Source of the DNA: Pseudomonadota bacterium
GTDB taxonomy: Bacteria; Pseudomonadota; Gammaproteobacteria; Steroidobacterales; Steroidobacteraceae
DNA length: 64,000 nucleotides
Assembly: GCA_021805865.1 (NCBI GenBank)
Contig: JAJZDX010000005.1
Coordinates: 1-64,000, forward strand
Reading direction: 5' to 3'
Positions 37,074 to 46,437 of this stretch are shown here, in pieces. The notes under the pieces were generated by a model. That model worked only from the letters and a program-made list of their open reading frames with translations. It had not been told where the DNA came from and searched no databases. The position numbers and the translations under genes were made by a program. The first letter of the stretch is position 1. Each line of letters begins with the position of its first letter.

Positions 37074-39461
37074 GTGTCGACATCCGTCCGGAGCCCAATT
37101 GCCTCATTGGTGTCCTCGATCATCGCGCTGGCGGCCCTCGGGGTGCAGCCGGCCGAGGCGCGCGTTTCCATCAACGCCACCGCGCCCACCGGCAGCGCAA
37201 TCGACGGCAATTCCGTTGTCCGAACCGGTGAGCTGAGCGAAGTCGTGGTCACCGCAACGAAGCTCGGCGCCGCGGACGTCATCGACGTGCCGGCGTCCAT
37301 CCAGGCCATCACCGGCGCTACCCTGCAGCGCGAGGACGCCTCGGGCATCATGAGCATCGCCGGCCAGATTCCCGGTCTCGCGGTGCAAACCCTCGGGCCG
37401 GGCGACCGCAGATACATCATCCGCGGCATCGCCTCCACCGGCTCATCGACCGTAGGCGTCTATTATGGCCAGGCGGTAATCACCCAGGGCAACGGCGACG
37501 ACGGCGGTGGCTTTCAGCCCGACATCCGTCTCTATGACATGAACCGCATCGAGGTGCTGCGCGGCCCGCAGGGAACGCTCTATGGCGCGAACTCGATGAG
37601 CGGCACCATCCGCTTCATACCAAATAAGCCGAAGCTCGACCGCACCTATGGGTACGTGACGCTCGAGGGATCGAATACCCAGCACGGCGGTAACAATTAC
37701 AACCTGAACGGCATGGTCAATCTGCCGATCGTGGACAATGTCCTGGCGCTGCGTTTGGTCGGCTGGAAGCTCTACGACAGCGGCTACGTCAATCAGATTC
37801 GCGTCGGCAGCGGCGTGACGGCGCTCGTCAACGGTGTTGCCGTTCCCGTGCAGCCGCTTGGGTTTCTCAAGGGCGTCAACTACGAAAAAGTCGGCGGCGG
37901 ACGGGCAATCCTTCGCTACCGTCCGAACCGCAACCTGACCGTCGACCTCAATTACACCGCCCAGAGCGGCAGCTCCGGCGGCTCGTCACGCTGGACTCCG
38001 CCGGGCGTGACGGCGTTCTCCGGCGGCACGATAGAGTCGGTCACCGGCTGCGATCTCTGCAATACGGACGTGACGCAGAGTCCGTGGACGGACAGTCTGA
38101 AGGTCTACGGGCTGACGGTCCGGTGGCGGACGCATCTCGGAAAATTGACCGCGACCACCAACCAGTTCAACCGCAACACCGGGTTCACCTTCGACTCAAC
38201 GCCGATCCTCGCATCCTTCGCCGTGCCGGTGCCGGCCGAGACCCTCGAGCCCCGCGAGCGCAAATCGAATTCGACGGAAGTGCGCTTCGCCACCACGCTC
38301 GACTCGCCGGTGAATTTCGTGGTCGGGGTGTTTCGCCAGCAAACCAGCATGAATCTCGCCGTGGACGTCATTACGACCAACGCCCTCGGCCTGGTCACCG
38401 GTCCGTTCAGCAGCGCGAACAGCGCCGACGCCTTGAGCTATCCGGGCGTGGGCGACACGTTCTTCGGGCGCACCGATCACCGCGAGACCGAGCAGTGGGC
38501 GGGCTACGGTCAAGGCACCTGGAAGATCACCCATCGGTGGACCGCCGTCGCCGGCGCCCGCTACTTCACGGAGAGTCTCACCGGCTTCCAGGTGCAGACG
38601 CACCCGTTCGGCGGTTTCCCGCCGGGCACCCCGAGCGACGTGCCGGTCTTCGACCCCAATGAGTCTTTCAACAAGGTCACCTGGATGGGGAATCTCAGCT
38701 ACAAATTCGGACCCGCGGCGCTGCTGTACGCCACCGTCGCGACCGGATTCCGCGGCGGCGGCCTCAATGCGCTCAGCGAGCCGTTCGAGCCCGTGCCGAA
38801 GGCCTATGCGCCCGATTCGCTCACCAATTACGAGCTCGGTCTGAAGGGAAGCCTGTTGAGCGGCTACCTCCAGTACCAGCTCGACGGATACCTGATTCAC
38901 TGGAACAACATTCAGGTGCAGTTGACCACCCCCGACGGAGCGTTCGTGTACCAGGGCAATGCCGGCACGGCCGAGGTGAAAGGCGCGGAATTCCAGGTCA
39001 AGGCGCGACCGGTGCGCTACCTCACCGCTTCGTTCGCCGGGTCCTATCAGGACGCCTACCTCACGCAAGGCGCGACCGCGCTGCAAAAGCAGCTCAATCC
39101 CACTCTGGGCGTGACCGGCGATAAGATTCCGAACGTGCCGGACTTCCAGTGCAACGTGATGCTCGATTACACGCGCCCGCTCCTCCGGAACTGGATTGGC
39201 ACTCTGGGGATGAACCTGAGCTACCGCGGCGCCGTGAACTCCTACTTCTCCTCCAATCCCTTCAACCTGCCACTGAAGGCCTATACGTTGACGAGCCTGC
39301 GGGCCGGGATCATACATCGCCGCTGGTCGGTGACGCTGTTCGCGCACAACGTGACCAACGAGCGTGCGCAGGTGTCGGCCATCAATTCGACCCAGGACCC
39401 GCATGCACTGCTGACGGTCCAGCCCCGTACCGTGGGGATCACCGTAACGCTGCGCTTCTGA
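37074..39461 (+). CDS. TonB-dependent outer-membrane receptor
   Basis: 795 residues. A signal peptide (SLVSSIIALAALGVQPAEA) is followed by a TonB-box-like SEVVVTATK. The plug domain (~40-170) has PASIQAITGATLQREDASG and VLRGPQGTLYGANSMSGTI, and a 22-strand barrel ends in VGITVTLRF with terminal Phe. It takes up a bulky or scarce substrate across the outer membrane with TonB energy. Position between the bicupin and an amino-acid permease suggests it imports the cluster's substrate. The GTG at 37074 is chosen because it gives the signal peptide and has CGGGGG upstream. Confidence 0.92.
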   Translation: MSTSVRSPIASLVSSIIALAALGVQPAEARVSINATAPTGSAIDGNSVVRTGELSEVVVTATKLGAADVIDVPASIQAITGATLQREDASGIMSIAGQIPGLAVQTLGPGDRRYIIRGIASTGSSTVGVYYGQAVITQGNGDDGGGFQPDIRLYDMNRIEVLRGPQGTLYGANSMSGTIRFIPNKPKLDRTYGYVTLEGSNTQHGGNNYNLNGMVNLPIVDNVLALRLVGWKLYDSGYVNQIRVGSGVTALVNGVAVPVQPLGFLKGVNYEKVGGGRAILRYRPNRNLTVDLNYTAQSGSSGGSSRWTPPGVTAFSGGTIESVTGCDLCNTDVTQSPWTDSLKVYGLTVRWRTHLGKLTATTNQFNRNTGFTFDSTPILASFAVPVPAETLEPRERKSNSTEVRFATTLDSPVNFVVGVFRQQTSMNLAVDVITTNALGLVTGPFSSANSADALSYPGVGDTFFGRTDHRETEQWAGYGQGTWKITHRWTAVAGARYFTESLTGFQVQTHPFGGFPPGTPSDVPVFDPNESFNKVTWMGNLSYKFGPAALLYATVATGFRGGGLNALSEPFEPVPKAYAPDSLTNYELGLKGSLLSGYLQYQLDGYLIHWNNIQVQLTTPDGAFVYQGNAGTAEVKGAEFQVKARPVRYLTASFAGSYQDAYLTQGATALQKQLNPTLGVTGDKIPNVPDFQCNVMLDYTRPLLRNWIGTLGMNLSYRGAVNSYFSSNPFNLPLKAYTLTSLRAGIIHRRWSVTLFAHNVTNERAQVSAINSTQDPHALLTVQPRTVGITVTLRF

Positions 39462-39467
39462 GGGCCC

Positions 39468-40865
39468 GTGGACAATCCAAGCCAGGAGGTTCTCGGTGAG
39501 CGCGAAGGCGGCTTGCACCGCGGGCTGAGCAAGGCCCAGGTGGTGATGATCGGCCTCGGCGGCGCGATCGGCACAGGGCTGTTCATGGGCAGCGGGCTCG
39601 CGGTGGGCTACGCGGGTCCGGCGGTGATCGTGAGCTATATCCTTGCCGGTTTCGTTGCGCTGGTGATGGTCCTGAGCCTGTCGGAAATGGCGGTCGTGCA
39701 CCCGACCGCCGGTTCCTTCGGCATCTACGCCGAGACTTACCTCAATCGCTGGTCGGGCTTCGTGGTCCGGTACACATACTGGATCTCGCAGGTCATTGCC
39801 ATCGGCGGCGAGGCCGTCGCGGCCGGTCTGTACATGCGGTACTGGTTTCCGGGCGTGCCGGTATGGACGTGGGCGCTGGGGTTCTGTCTGGTGATGCTGT
39901 ATTTCAACTCCCGCTCCGTGGGCAATTTCGGGACCCTGGAGTCCTGGCTCGCATTGATCAAGGTGGTGGCGATCGTCCTGTTTATCCTCCTCGGCGCCGC
40001 GGCTATCGCCGGGATCGGCCGGCCGGCCGTCGGGTTGCACAACCTGGCGGGCCTGCAGGGCGGTTTCCTGCCCAAGGGGATCGGCGGACTGTGGATGGCG
40101 GTAACGGTGGGCATCTTCTCGTTCAACGGCATCGAGGTCATCGCGGTCACCTCGGGCGAGACGAAGGATCCCAAAGTGGCCATTCCCGCGGCGCTGCGTA
40201 CCATGGGGCTGCGGCTGTTCCTGTTCTACGTGCTGGCGATGACCGTGATCGTCGCCGCCATACCGTGGACCGATACCGGGGTTGCAGTCGTCGCGCAGAG
40301 CCCGTTCGTCACGGTGTTCCAGCATTCCGGCATCCGCGATGCCGCCGGCATCATGAATTTCGTGGTGATCAGCGCCGCGCTGTCGAGCATGAACACCAAC
40401 GTATACCTGTGCGCGCGCATGCTGTTCTCGCTCGCCCGCGGCGGATATGCGCCCCGCCGGCTCGGTATGCTCTCAAGGCGCGGCAGTCCGGTCCCGGCGA
40501 TTGTCACCTCCGGCGCCTGCGTGCTGATCTCCGCGGCGGTATCGGCGTTTACGCCGAACGCGTACGCTGACTTGTTCGGTGTGGCGCTGTTCGCGGCAAT
40601 CCTGGTGTGGATGTTCATTCTCGTCTGTCACCTGAGCTTCCGGCGCCGCAATGCCCTGGTCAATCTGCCGGTCCGCACGCCGCTGTTTCCCTGGATGCAG
40701 TATGCGGGGCTCACCATGCTCGGCGCGATCCTCGTCACCATGGCGTTCATGCCGGCGCTCGATCTGTCTTGGGTATACGGCGTGCCTTGGGTGATCTTCA
40801 TCTCGATCGCGTATTTCGTATGGCGCGCTCGCGCGGCATGCTCCGCTGCGCAGGCGCAGGCCTGA
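39468..40865 (+). CDS. APC-superfamily amino-acid permease (AAT type)
   Basis: 465 residues with 12 predicted membrane helices. GLSKAQVVMIGLGGAIGTGL at 18-37 is the helix-1 substrate-binding motif of the amino-acid transporter family, whose members include the GABA, lysine and aromatic amino-acid permeases. SLSEMAVVHPTAGSFGIYAE marks the end of helix 2. It imports an amino acid in symport with protons. The GTG start is 6 nt after the TonB receptor stop, so the genes are tightly coupled. The partner PLP enzymes follow within 54 nt. Confidence 0.93.
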   Translation: MDNPSQEVLGEREGGLHRGLSKAQVVMIGLGGAIGTGLFMGSGLAVGYAGPAVIVSYILAGFVALVMVLSLSEMAVVHPTAGSFGIYAETYLNRWSGFVVRYTYWISQVIAIGGEAVAAGLYMRYWFPGVPVWTWALGFCLVMLYFNSRSVGNFGTLESWLALIKVVAIVLFILLGAAAIAGIGRPAVGLHNLAGLQGGFLPKGIGGLWMAVTVGIFSFNGIEVIAVTSGETKDPKVAIPAALRTMGLRLFLFYVLAMTVIVAAIPWTDTGVAVVAQSPFVTVFQHSGIRDAAGIMNFVVISAALSSMNTNVYLCARMLFSLARGGYAPRRLGMLSRRGSPVPAIVTSGACVLISAAVSAFTPNAYADLFGVALFAAILVWMFILVCHLSFRRRNALVNLPVRTPLFPWMQYAGLTMLGAILVTMAFMPALDLSWVYGVPWVIFISIAYFVWRARAACSAAQAQA

Positions 40866-40918
40866 GCAGCCGCCACGCGACCCACTCGACATGAACGGAT
40901 AGTCCGACGAGGCAAAGA

Positions 40919-42073
40919 ATGAGAACTGACTTTGCGGTGCTGCGCCGCAGATTCCCGGTGCTCGAGCACAAGATCTACCTGAACAGCGGCTCATACTGCG
41001 CGCTCGCGGAAAGCGTGCGCGATGCGATCATTGCCTACATGGACGATCGTCTCGCGGTCGGAGCGAACTGGGACGTGTGGATCACCAAAAACGAGTCGGT
41101 GCGCGCGCTGATGGCTCAGGTGCTCGGGGTGACGGCCGAGGAGATCGCGGTGACCGCATCGGCTTCGGCGGGCATCAATGCCCTGGCCAGTGCCTTCGAC
41201 TATACCGGGGCGCGTGACAAGATCGTGGTCAGCGACTTCGAGTTTCCGACCAGCGCCCAGATCTGGCATGCGCAGGAGCGCCGCGGGGCGCGCGTGGTGC
41301 ACGTGCCCCGCGCCGCCGATGGCTATATCCCCCTCGAGCACTTCGAGCGCCTGATCGACGAGCGCACCGGTCTGGTCGCGGTGACGCACGTATGCTTTCG
41401 CAATGGCGCTCGCCTCGACATTCCTGGCATCGTCCGTCTGGCACACGCCAAGGGCGCGCGGGTTCTGCTCGATACCTATCAGGCGGTCGGTGCGCTTGCG
41501 GTGGATGCGCGCACCCTCGACGTCGACTTCATGGTCGGCGGCATGCTCAAGTATCTGCTCGGTACGGCAGGCATCGGCTTTCTTTACGTGCGTAAACCGC
41601 TGATCGAGGCACTGGTGCCGGGCAATTCCGGCTGGTTTGCCCAGCAGGACATTGCCGCCATGGATATTACCGCCAACCGACCGTCGGCGAGTGCCCGTCG
41701 CTTCGAGGCGGGCACACCACCGGTCGTGAACTGCTACGCGGCCGAGGCGGGTCTGAAGATCATCGTGGAGGCGGATCCTGTCCAGATCGAGGCGCGCGTG
41801 CGGGCGCTGACGCGCCGCTGCATGGATCGGTTGCGCGAGATCGGGTGGCCGGCGGCGACGCCGCTCGAGGATGGGCGACGCGGCCCGATGGTGGCCGTGC
41901 CTTCGCGCGATGCGCCGGCTCTGTTCGCACAGCTCATGCAGCAGAACATCGTCACCTCCTTCCGGGACAACAACATTCGGGCGACGTGTCATTTTTACAA
42001 CACCGACGAGGACATGGACCGGTTCGTGTCGGCTCTCGCGGGCCATCGAGACCGATTCGCTCCCGAAGACTGA
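40919..42073 (+). CDS. Class V aminotransferase-fold PLP enzyme 1 (kynureninase/IPN-epimerase-like)
   Basis: 384 residues of PLP fold type I, class V. The PLP-pocket Asp lies in LLDTYQAVGAL near 186 and the Schiff-base Lys is K211 in MVGGMLKYLLGTAG. RRFEAGTPPVVNCYA near 263-277 is typical of the family. Relatives are kynureninase, isopenicillin N epimerase-like and cysteine desulfurase-like proteins; no persulfide Cys loop is evident, so a C-C or C-N lyase or epimerase is more likely. GAGG stands 8 nt before the ATG. It is followed by a second enzyme of the same class. Confidence 0.88.
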   Translation: MRTDFAVLRRRFPVLEHKIYLNSGSYCALAESVRDAIIAYMDDRLAVGANWDVWITKNESVRALMAQVLGVTAEEIAVTASASAGINALASAFDYTGARDKIVVSDFEFPTSAQIWHAQERRGARVVHVPRAADGYIPLEHFERLIDERTGLVAVTHVCFRNGARLDIPGIVRLAHAKGARVLLDTYQAVGALAVDARTLDVDFMVGGMLKYLLGTAGIGFLYVRKPLIEALVPGNSGWFAQQDIAAMDITANRPSASARRFEAGTPPVVNCYAAEAGLKIIVEADPVQIEARVRALTRRCMDRLREIGWPAATPLEDGRRGPMVAVPSRDAPALFAQLMQQNIVTSFRDNNIRATCHFYNTDEDMDRFVSALAGHRDRFAPED

Positions 42074-42127
42074 GCGGCCGGAGCGCCCACGGCCCGCGGC
42101 GTCGAATCGGCCGAGAAGAGCTTAAGC

Positions 42128-43399
42128 ATGACAACTCATCCAAGTGACCGACGCGCTTTTCCCGTCGACGCGTTGCGCGCACAATTTCCCGCGCTGCACC
42201 GCGCGGGCAAGTTCGTGTTCTTCGACAATGCTGCCGGCGCGCAGGTGCCGCAGCGGGCCATCGATGCGGTGAACCGCCATCTGCTCGAGCACAATGTGCA
42301 GCGCGGCGGCCGCTACCGGCAAAGCATGGCCGTGGACCAGACGATCGCGCGCGCCCGTGAGAGCGTTGCGGCCCTGGTCAATGCCCGGCGCGGCGAAGAG
42401 ATCGCCTTCGGCATGAATGCCACTTCGTTCATCCGCCAGGTGAGCCTGGCGGTCGGGCAGATGCTCGGCGAGCGTGAGGAAATCATCGTGACCGACCTCG
42501 ACCACGAGGCAAACGTGGCGACCTGGCTGGCACTTCAGCGCACGGGGGCCGTCATACGCTGGTGGCGTGCGCGGGAGGACGGCCGGCTGTATCCGGACGA
42601 TTTGCGTCCGCTGCTCGGAGCGCGTACCCGCCTGGTCGCATGCACGCTTGCTTCGAATGCCATCGGCAGCATCGTCGACGTCCGCAGCGCCGCCGACCTG
42701 ACGCATGCGGCGGGCGGTGAGCTGTTTGTCGACGCCGTTCACTATGGGCCGCATGGTCCGATCGACGTGCAGACGCTCGGATGCGATTACCTCGTCTGTT
42801 CCGGCTACAAGATCTTCTCGCCGCACATGGGTTTTCTATGGGGGCGGTATGCGGCTCTGCGCGCGCTGCCGACGTTCCGTGAGGAGTTCATTCCGGACGA
42901 GCCGCCGGGAAAACTGGAAGCCGGCACGTTCATCTACGAGAACGTGGCCGGCATGGCCGCCGCCGTCGAATATCTCGCCGCACTCGGTCGCCGGCTCGGC
43001 GGACGGGATGGCGATATCGATCCGGAGACTCTGCGCGGGGATTGCCGCGAGGCGATGCTCGGTATCGAGGCCTATGAGCGCACCCTGTCAGCGGCACTGC
43101 TCGAGCGGCTGAAGGCGCTGGGCGCGCAGGTCTATGGGATCGCGGATCCCGCGCGGGCTCACGAGCGTGTCCCCACCGTGTGCTTCAACCTTCCGGGCCG
43201 CTCCCCGGCGCAGGTGGCCGCGGCGGCAGCGGCGGCCGATATCGGTATCCGCGACGGGCACATGTACGCCCCGCGGCTGATGCGGCGCCTGGGATTGCCG
43301 GCCGATACGGGGGCCGTGCGCGTTTCGCTTGCGCACTACAACACACATGCGGAAATCGACAGGCTCGCTCAGGTGCTCGGGCGGCTGCGTGCGCGCTGA
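42128..43399 (+). CDS. Class V aminotransferase-fold PLP enzyme 2 (cysteine desulfurase-like)
   Basis: 423 residues, class V PLP fold, about as divergent from enzyme 1 as two families. [18 protein letters not shown] near 90, [11 protein letters not shown] near 122, [14 protein letters not shown] near 204 and the Schiff-base Lys K228 in [12 protein letters not shown]. It matches the cysteine desulfurase-like / aminotransferase V (SufS-related) group that lacks a clear cysteine-loop nucleophile. Substrate unknown. It ends 17 nt from the convergent cyclase gene. Confidence 0.88.
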   Translation: MTTHPSDRRAFPVDALRAQFPALHRAGKFVFFDNAAGAQVPQRAIDAVNRHLLEHNVQRGGRYRQSMAVDQTIARARESVAALVNARRGEEIAFGMNATSFIRQVSLAVGQMLGEREEIIVTDLDHEANVATWLALQRTGAVIRWWRAREDGRLYPDDLRPLLGARTRLVACTLASNAIGSIVDVRSAADLTHAAGGELFVDAVHYGPHGPIDVQTLGCDYLVCSGYKIFSPHMGFLWGRYAALRALPTFREEFIPDEPPGKLEAGTFIYENVAGMAAAVEYLAALGRRLGGRDGDIDPETLRGDCREAMLGIEAYERTLSAALLERLKALGAQVYGIADPARAHERVPTVCFNLPGRSPAQVAAAAAAADIGIRDGHMYAPRLMRRLGLPADTGAVRVSLAHYNTHAEIDRLAQVLGRLRAR

Positions 43400-43416
43400 C
43401 CGGGGCCGGTCGCTGC

Positions 43417-44376
43417 TCAGCTCAGCACCCCATCCGGTCCGCGCCGGAGGCGGTGGCGGTGGGTCGGCAGTGGCGCGCCCGGCTCCTCGGCGAGGGTTAC
43501 GCCGTGCGGCCACTGTGGCGGAGCGATGGCGATGTAGCGGGCAAACCCGCCGGTGCCGCCGGCGAATTTCGCGAAGCCAATGGTGATGAGCGCGCCGCTT
43601 TCGGGAACCTGGTCGAGATTGGCGACGCCTTCGGCCTGCGCGAAGTTGTGCTCGAGCAGCCAGGTCTCAGCGAGAAATCTCGGCGCCGTATTGTCGGTGT
43701 CCAGCGGCTCGTGTCCGTGCATCAGGATGTGCCGCTTCAGATGTAGGAATTTCAGGGTCGCCAGCTCCACCCCGGGGAAGGGCTGGCGCGTGAAGCGGCG
43801 CGGGTGATCATGCCACATCTTGTACCAGTCGGAGCGGAACATCACCACCGAGCCGGTTGGGATCCGCCCGTGACGGCGCTCCCAGGACTGCACGTCGCTC
43901 ACCTTGGCTTGATACCCCGGATCGGCCCGCACCTGCGCCGCACAATCGATCACCACCAGAGGGCGCAGCGACACGGTGGGCGGGATGTCACTGATCGTCG
44001 CCCCGTGCTCATTCATGTGCGCCGGAGGCCCGTACTGCGTACCGATGTGGTCCATCGGCAGATCGTAGGCGGTGATCGCCGCGCCCACGGTCGAGTAGGT
44101 GAACGGCTCGCCCTTGCGCACGAGTCCGGGAACGCTCACGCCGGCCACCGCCGCGCCCACGGTGAAATCCTTGAAACCCTCGCCAAGCGGGCATCCGGGC
44201 GCGAGCGCGTGAGTGAGGTCGATGTACTTGGCTCGCTTGAGCATCGAGTCGTAGAACCCCCAGAGCGAGGCCCCGCCCGGGCCGGGCTGCGCGGCGAGCG
44301 CGGCCGGGACTCCGGCCAGCGCCAGCGCTGAACCCAACATATTTCGTCTGGAGATCGTACGCGGCTTTTCTGACAT
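43417..44376 (-). CDS. Exported cyclase-family hydrolase (kynurenine-formamidase-like), variant metal site
   Basis: 319 residues with a twin-arginine signal (TISRRNMLGSALALAGVPAALA), so it is probably exported folded to the periplasm. The cyclase fold follows. Canonical members carry H-x-G-T-H-x-D-x-P-x-H; here residues 110-120 read HIGTQYGPPAH, keeping the first and last His but with Gln and Gly in the middle. Family members hydrolyse N-formylkynurenine or other cyclic or formyl amides. Beside a PrnB-like (TDO/IDO-fold) protein and kynureninase-like enzymes, a formamidase step is suggestive. ATG 44376 gives the Tat signal; a longer frame upstream does not. Confidence 0.85.
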   Translation of the reverse strand: MSEKPRTISRRNMLGSALALAGVPAALAAQPGPGGASLWGFYDSMLKRAKYIDLTHALAPGCPLGEGFKDFTVGAAVAGVSVPGLVRKGEPFTYSTVGAAITAYDLPMDHIGTQYGPPAHMNEHGATISDIPPTVSLRPLVVIDCAAQVRADPGYQAKVSDVQSWERRHGRIPTGSVVMFRSDWYKMWHDHPRRFTRQPFPGVELATLKFLHLKRHILMHGHEPLDTDNTAPRFLAETWLLEHNFAQAEGVANLDQVPESGALITIGFAKFAGGTGGFARYIAIAPPQWPHGVTLAEEPGAPLPTHRHRLRRGPDGVLS

Positions 44377-44574
44377 GACGGATGAGGTTCCGTGTTGGCG
44401 ATGAATGTGACTCAATCCTAACAGCAACCCGGAGGTGGTGTCATGCGAAACGTCCCGCGGTGCATGCCGCGCGAGGCGGGCGGGCGCCTGTCTTTGCGGA
44501 AATCACCGGCCAGTTGCCCCGCATCGCCGTCGCCCGGTACAATCGCAGCTGTCCGGCGGTGTCATGGAGTGCGC

Positions 44575-44907
44575 ATGATCGCGCGCAGTGAGCCGTCAAA
44601 ATCCGGGAGGCGGATCGCAGCATCCGATCGAGCTTTGGTTACTGCCATAATCATGATCAATGTCGAGCCGTCACGCACCGCCTCGGTCGCCGAGACCCTC
44701 GGCGAAATGCGCGGCATAACCGAGGTTTACTCGGTGGCCGGAAATTTCGATCTGGTCGCCATCGTGCGCGTGAAGGAAAACGAGGCACTCGCGGATCTGG
44801 TGACGCAGCGTGTCCGCGGCATCGAGGGCGTGACGCGCACCGAAACGCTGATTGCCTTCCGAGCCTATTCCCGCTACGACCTGGCGAGCCTGTTCAGCCT
44901 CGACTGA
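44575..44907 (+). CDS. RAM-domain-only Lrp/AsnC-like protein
   Basis: 110 residues, mostly an AsnC ligand-binding (RAM) domain: ITEVYSVAGNFDLVAIVRVK, VTQRVRGIEGVTRTETLIAF, AYSRYDLASLFSLD. No DNA-binding HTH is present. Stand-alone RAM proteins bind amino acids and may tune other Lrp members. ATG 44575 with TGGAG upstream is used; homologs usually start at MVTAI..., which fits an in-frame TTG at 44635, so the first 20 residues may not be translated. It is divergent from the cyclase gene. Confidence 0.8.
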   Translation: MIARSEPSKSGRRIAASDRALVTAIIMINVEPSRTASVAETLGEMRGITEVYSVAGNFDLVAIVRVKENEALADLVTQRVRGIEGVTRTETLIAFRAYSRYDLASLFSLD

Positions 44908-44931
44908 GCGGCTGCGGCTGAGCGGCGGTTG

Positions 44932-45516
44932 TCAGGCCGGGGCGACCTCAAAGCCAGGATCCACCTCGGCCGCCCAGGCGAGCAGGCCGCCCTCGAGATG
45001 CGCCGCGCAGTCGACCCCTGCGCGAAGCGCGATTGCGCAGGCGGCGAGGCTCCGCCCGCCGCTGCGGCACACGAAAATCGCGGGGCGCTCGCCGGTGAGC
45101 TCCGCCAGCCTGCGCTCGGGCTCCCCCAGCGGGATGTCGCGCGCCCCCTCGAGATGCCGGGCCTCGAACTCGCGCCGCTCGCGGACATCGATCAACACCG
45201 GCGCGTGGCCGGGCGTCAGCCAGAACACCCGCTCCACGGGGCGCGCTTCCTCGCCGTCGCCCGCCTTGCGAAAGGCGGGCGGCTGGGAGGCTTCCCGCCA
45301 GGCTCGGCCACGATCGGTCGAGCGGAACACCGTCGGGCCAGGATGTCCGGCCTTGGCGGCCATCAGCAGAACCCGGGGCTCGCGCGGGTCCTGGATGATG
45401 TGATGAACGATGTGCCCCAGGAACCGCGGCCCGCAGAGCGTCCAGCTTCGCCCACGGGTGTCCGGCCGCAGCGTGAAGGCACCTTTGCGGGTGCCGATCC
45501 AGAGCGTCGTGGCCAT
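44932..45516 (-). CDS. Chimeric protein: truncated BNR/sialidase-like N-terminus fused to a rhodanese domain
   Basis: 194 residues. Residues 1-~103 (MATTLWIGTRKGAFTL, DPREPRVLLMAAKAGHPGPT, VFRSTDRGRAWREA) match the first blades of BNR/exo-sialidase-like propellers, which normally run to 350-400 residues. Residues ~106-194 are a complete-looking rhodanese sulfurtransferase domain with catalytic C150 in CRSGGRS. The join comes at TPGHA|PVLIDV in mid-propeller, as if a deletion fused two genes. It follows the DDAH-like gene by 47 nt. Whether the rhodanese part folds and works is uncertain. Confidence 0.75.
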   Translation of the reverse strand: MATTLWIGTRKGAFTLRPDTRGRSWTLCGPRFLGHIVHHIIQDPREPRVLLMAAKAGHPGPTVFRSTDRGRAWREASQPPAFRKAGDGEEARPVERVFWLTPGHAPVLIDVRERREFEARHLEGARDIPLGEPERRLAELTGERPAIFVCRSGGRSLAACAIALRAGVDCAAHLEGGLLAWAAEVDPGFEVAPA

Positions 45517-45563
45517 GGCCCGCAGCATTGGACCGTCGCGGCCGCCGGCGCCTCCGTTTCCGC

Positions 45564-46349
45564 CTACTCGGAAAACAACAGGCTGCAGCAGGTGACTCCG
45601 CCTTCCGCCTTTTCCGTTTCCGACATGTCGAGAGTGTGCACACGGATCCCGTACCGTCGCAGACGCTCCGCGGTCCGGGGATGGGAAGCCGGGTAGATCG
45701 CGCAGTTTCCGATCATGACGGCATTGGCGCCGAAGGGCTCGGCTGCATCCACCTCGATGAAATGCACGCCGGCGAAGCTCTTGCGGTCTGCCCACTGCGG
45801 ATTGATCAGCAGCGTATCGTCGGAGATGCGCGTGACCGCGCTCTTCAGGTGCAGGCAGCCGTGTACCGCCACGGGCTGCACACGGTAGCCCAGGGGCGGG
45901 AGCAGGGCGCTCAGCTGCTCGAGGGCCCCGCGATTGCTGCGGCTCGAGACCCCGATGTACAGCGTTCGATCCACGCGCAACACATCACCGCCGTCCAGCG
46001 TTCCGGGGGGTTCGATGCGGACGAGCTTTCGGTACCTTGCGAGCACGCCGGCGACGGATGATGTCTCCGCTCGGCGCGATTCGGCGCCGGGCCGGGTGAT
46101 GACTGCGAACTCATCAAGAACGATGGCGGTGTCTTCAACGAACACGGAGTCAGGAAGCTCCGGCTCCTCGGGAAGGGTTTCGACGCGGCAGCCGAGCGCG
46201 CGCAGCGCCTGCTCGTAGGCATGGTGCTGTTTCCTCGCCCGGCCGATGTCGATGGGTGCGCGCTGCAGGTGAGTCAGCTCGCAGCGTTCCATGGCCGGAC
46301 TGACCTGTCTCGTCACGGCAATGCGCACGCCGTCCGGCGGTTCGGGCAT
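45564..46349 (-). CDS. Dimethylarginine dimethylaminohydrolase-like enzyme
   Basis: 261 residues, arginine-deiminase / DDAH fold. CELTHLQRAPIDIGRARKQH, PDSVFVEDTAIVLDE near 66, TLDGGDVL near 118, the catalytic His in GCLHLKSAVT near 164 and a C-terminal GGVTCCSLLF with the nucleophilic Cys. DDAH hydrolyses methylated arginine to citrulline and methylamines. Another amidinohydrolase-fold gene (CtlX-like) lies near the start of the window. It is divergent from an APC permease 88 bp away, a likely uptake partner. Confidence 0.92.
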   Translation of the reverse strand: MPEPPDGVRIAVTRQVSPAMERCELTHLQRAPIDIGRARKQHHAYEQALRALGCRVETLPEEPELPDSVFVEDTAIVLDEFAVITRPGAESRRAETSSVAGVLARYRKLVRIEPPGTLDGGDVLRVDRTLYIGVSSRSNRGALEQLSALLPPLGYRVQPVAVHGCLHLKSAVTRISDDTLLINPQWADRKSFAGVHFIEVDAAEPFGANAVMIGNCAIYPASHPRTAERLRRYGIRVHTLDMSETEKAEGGVTCCSLLFSE

Positions 46350-46437
46350 GGGAGCTCCGCGTCTGCACCGTACTCATCGGCGAGGATATCAGGTAGTGTA
46401 CGCGCTCCGAAACCGCCGGGACCAGAAGAAGCCGCTC

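Noticed and set aside
38196-40325. 709-codon minus-strand frame across the TonB receptor and permease genes
   Set aside because: Both plus-strand genes have clear motifs; the antisense product is rich in His/Arg/Gly without a fold.
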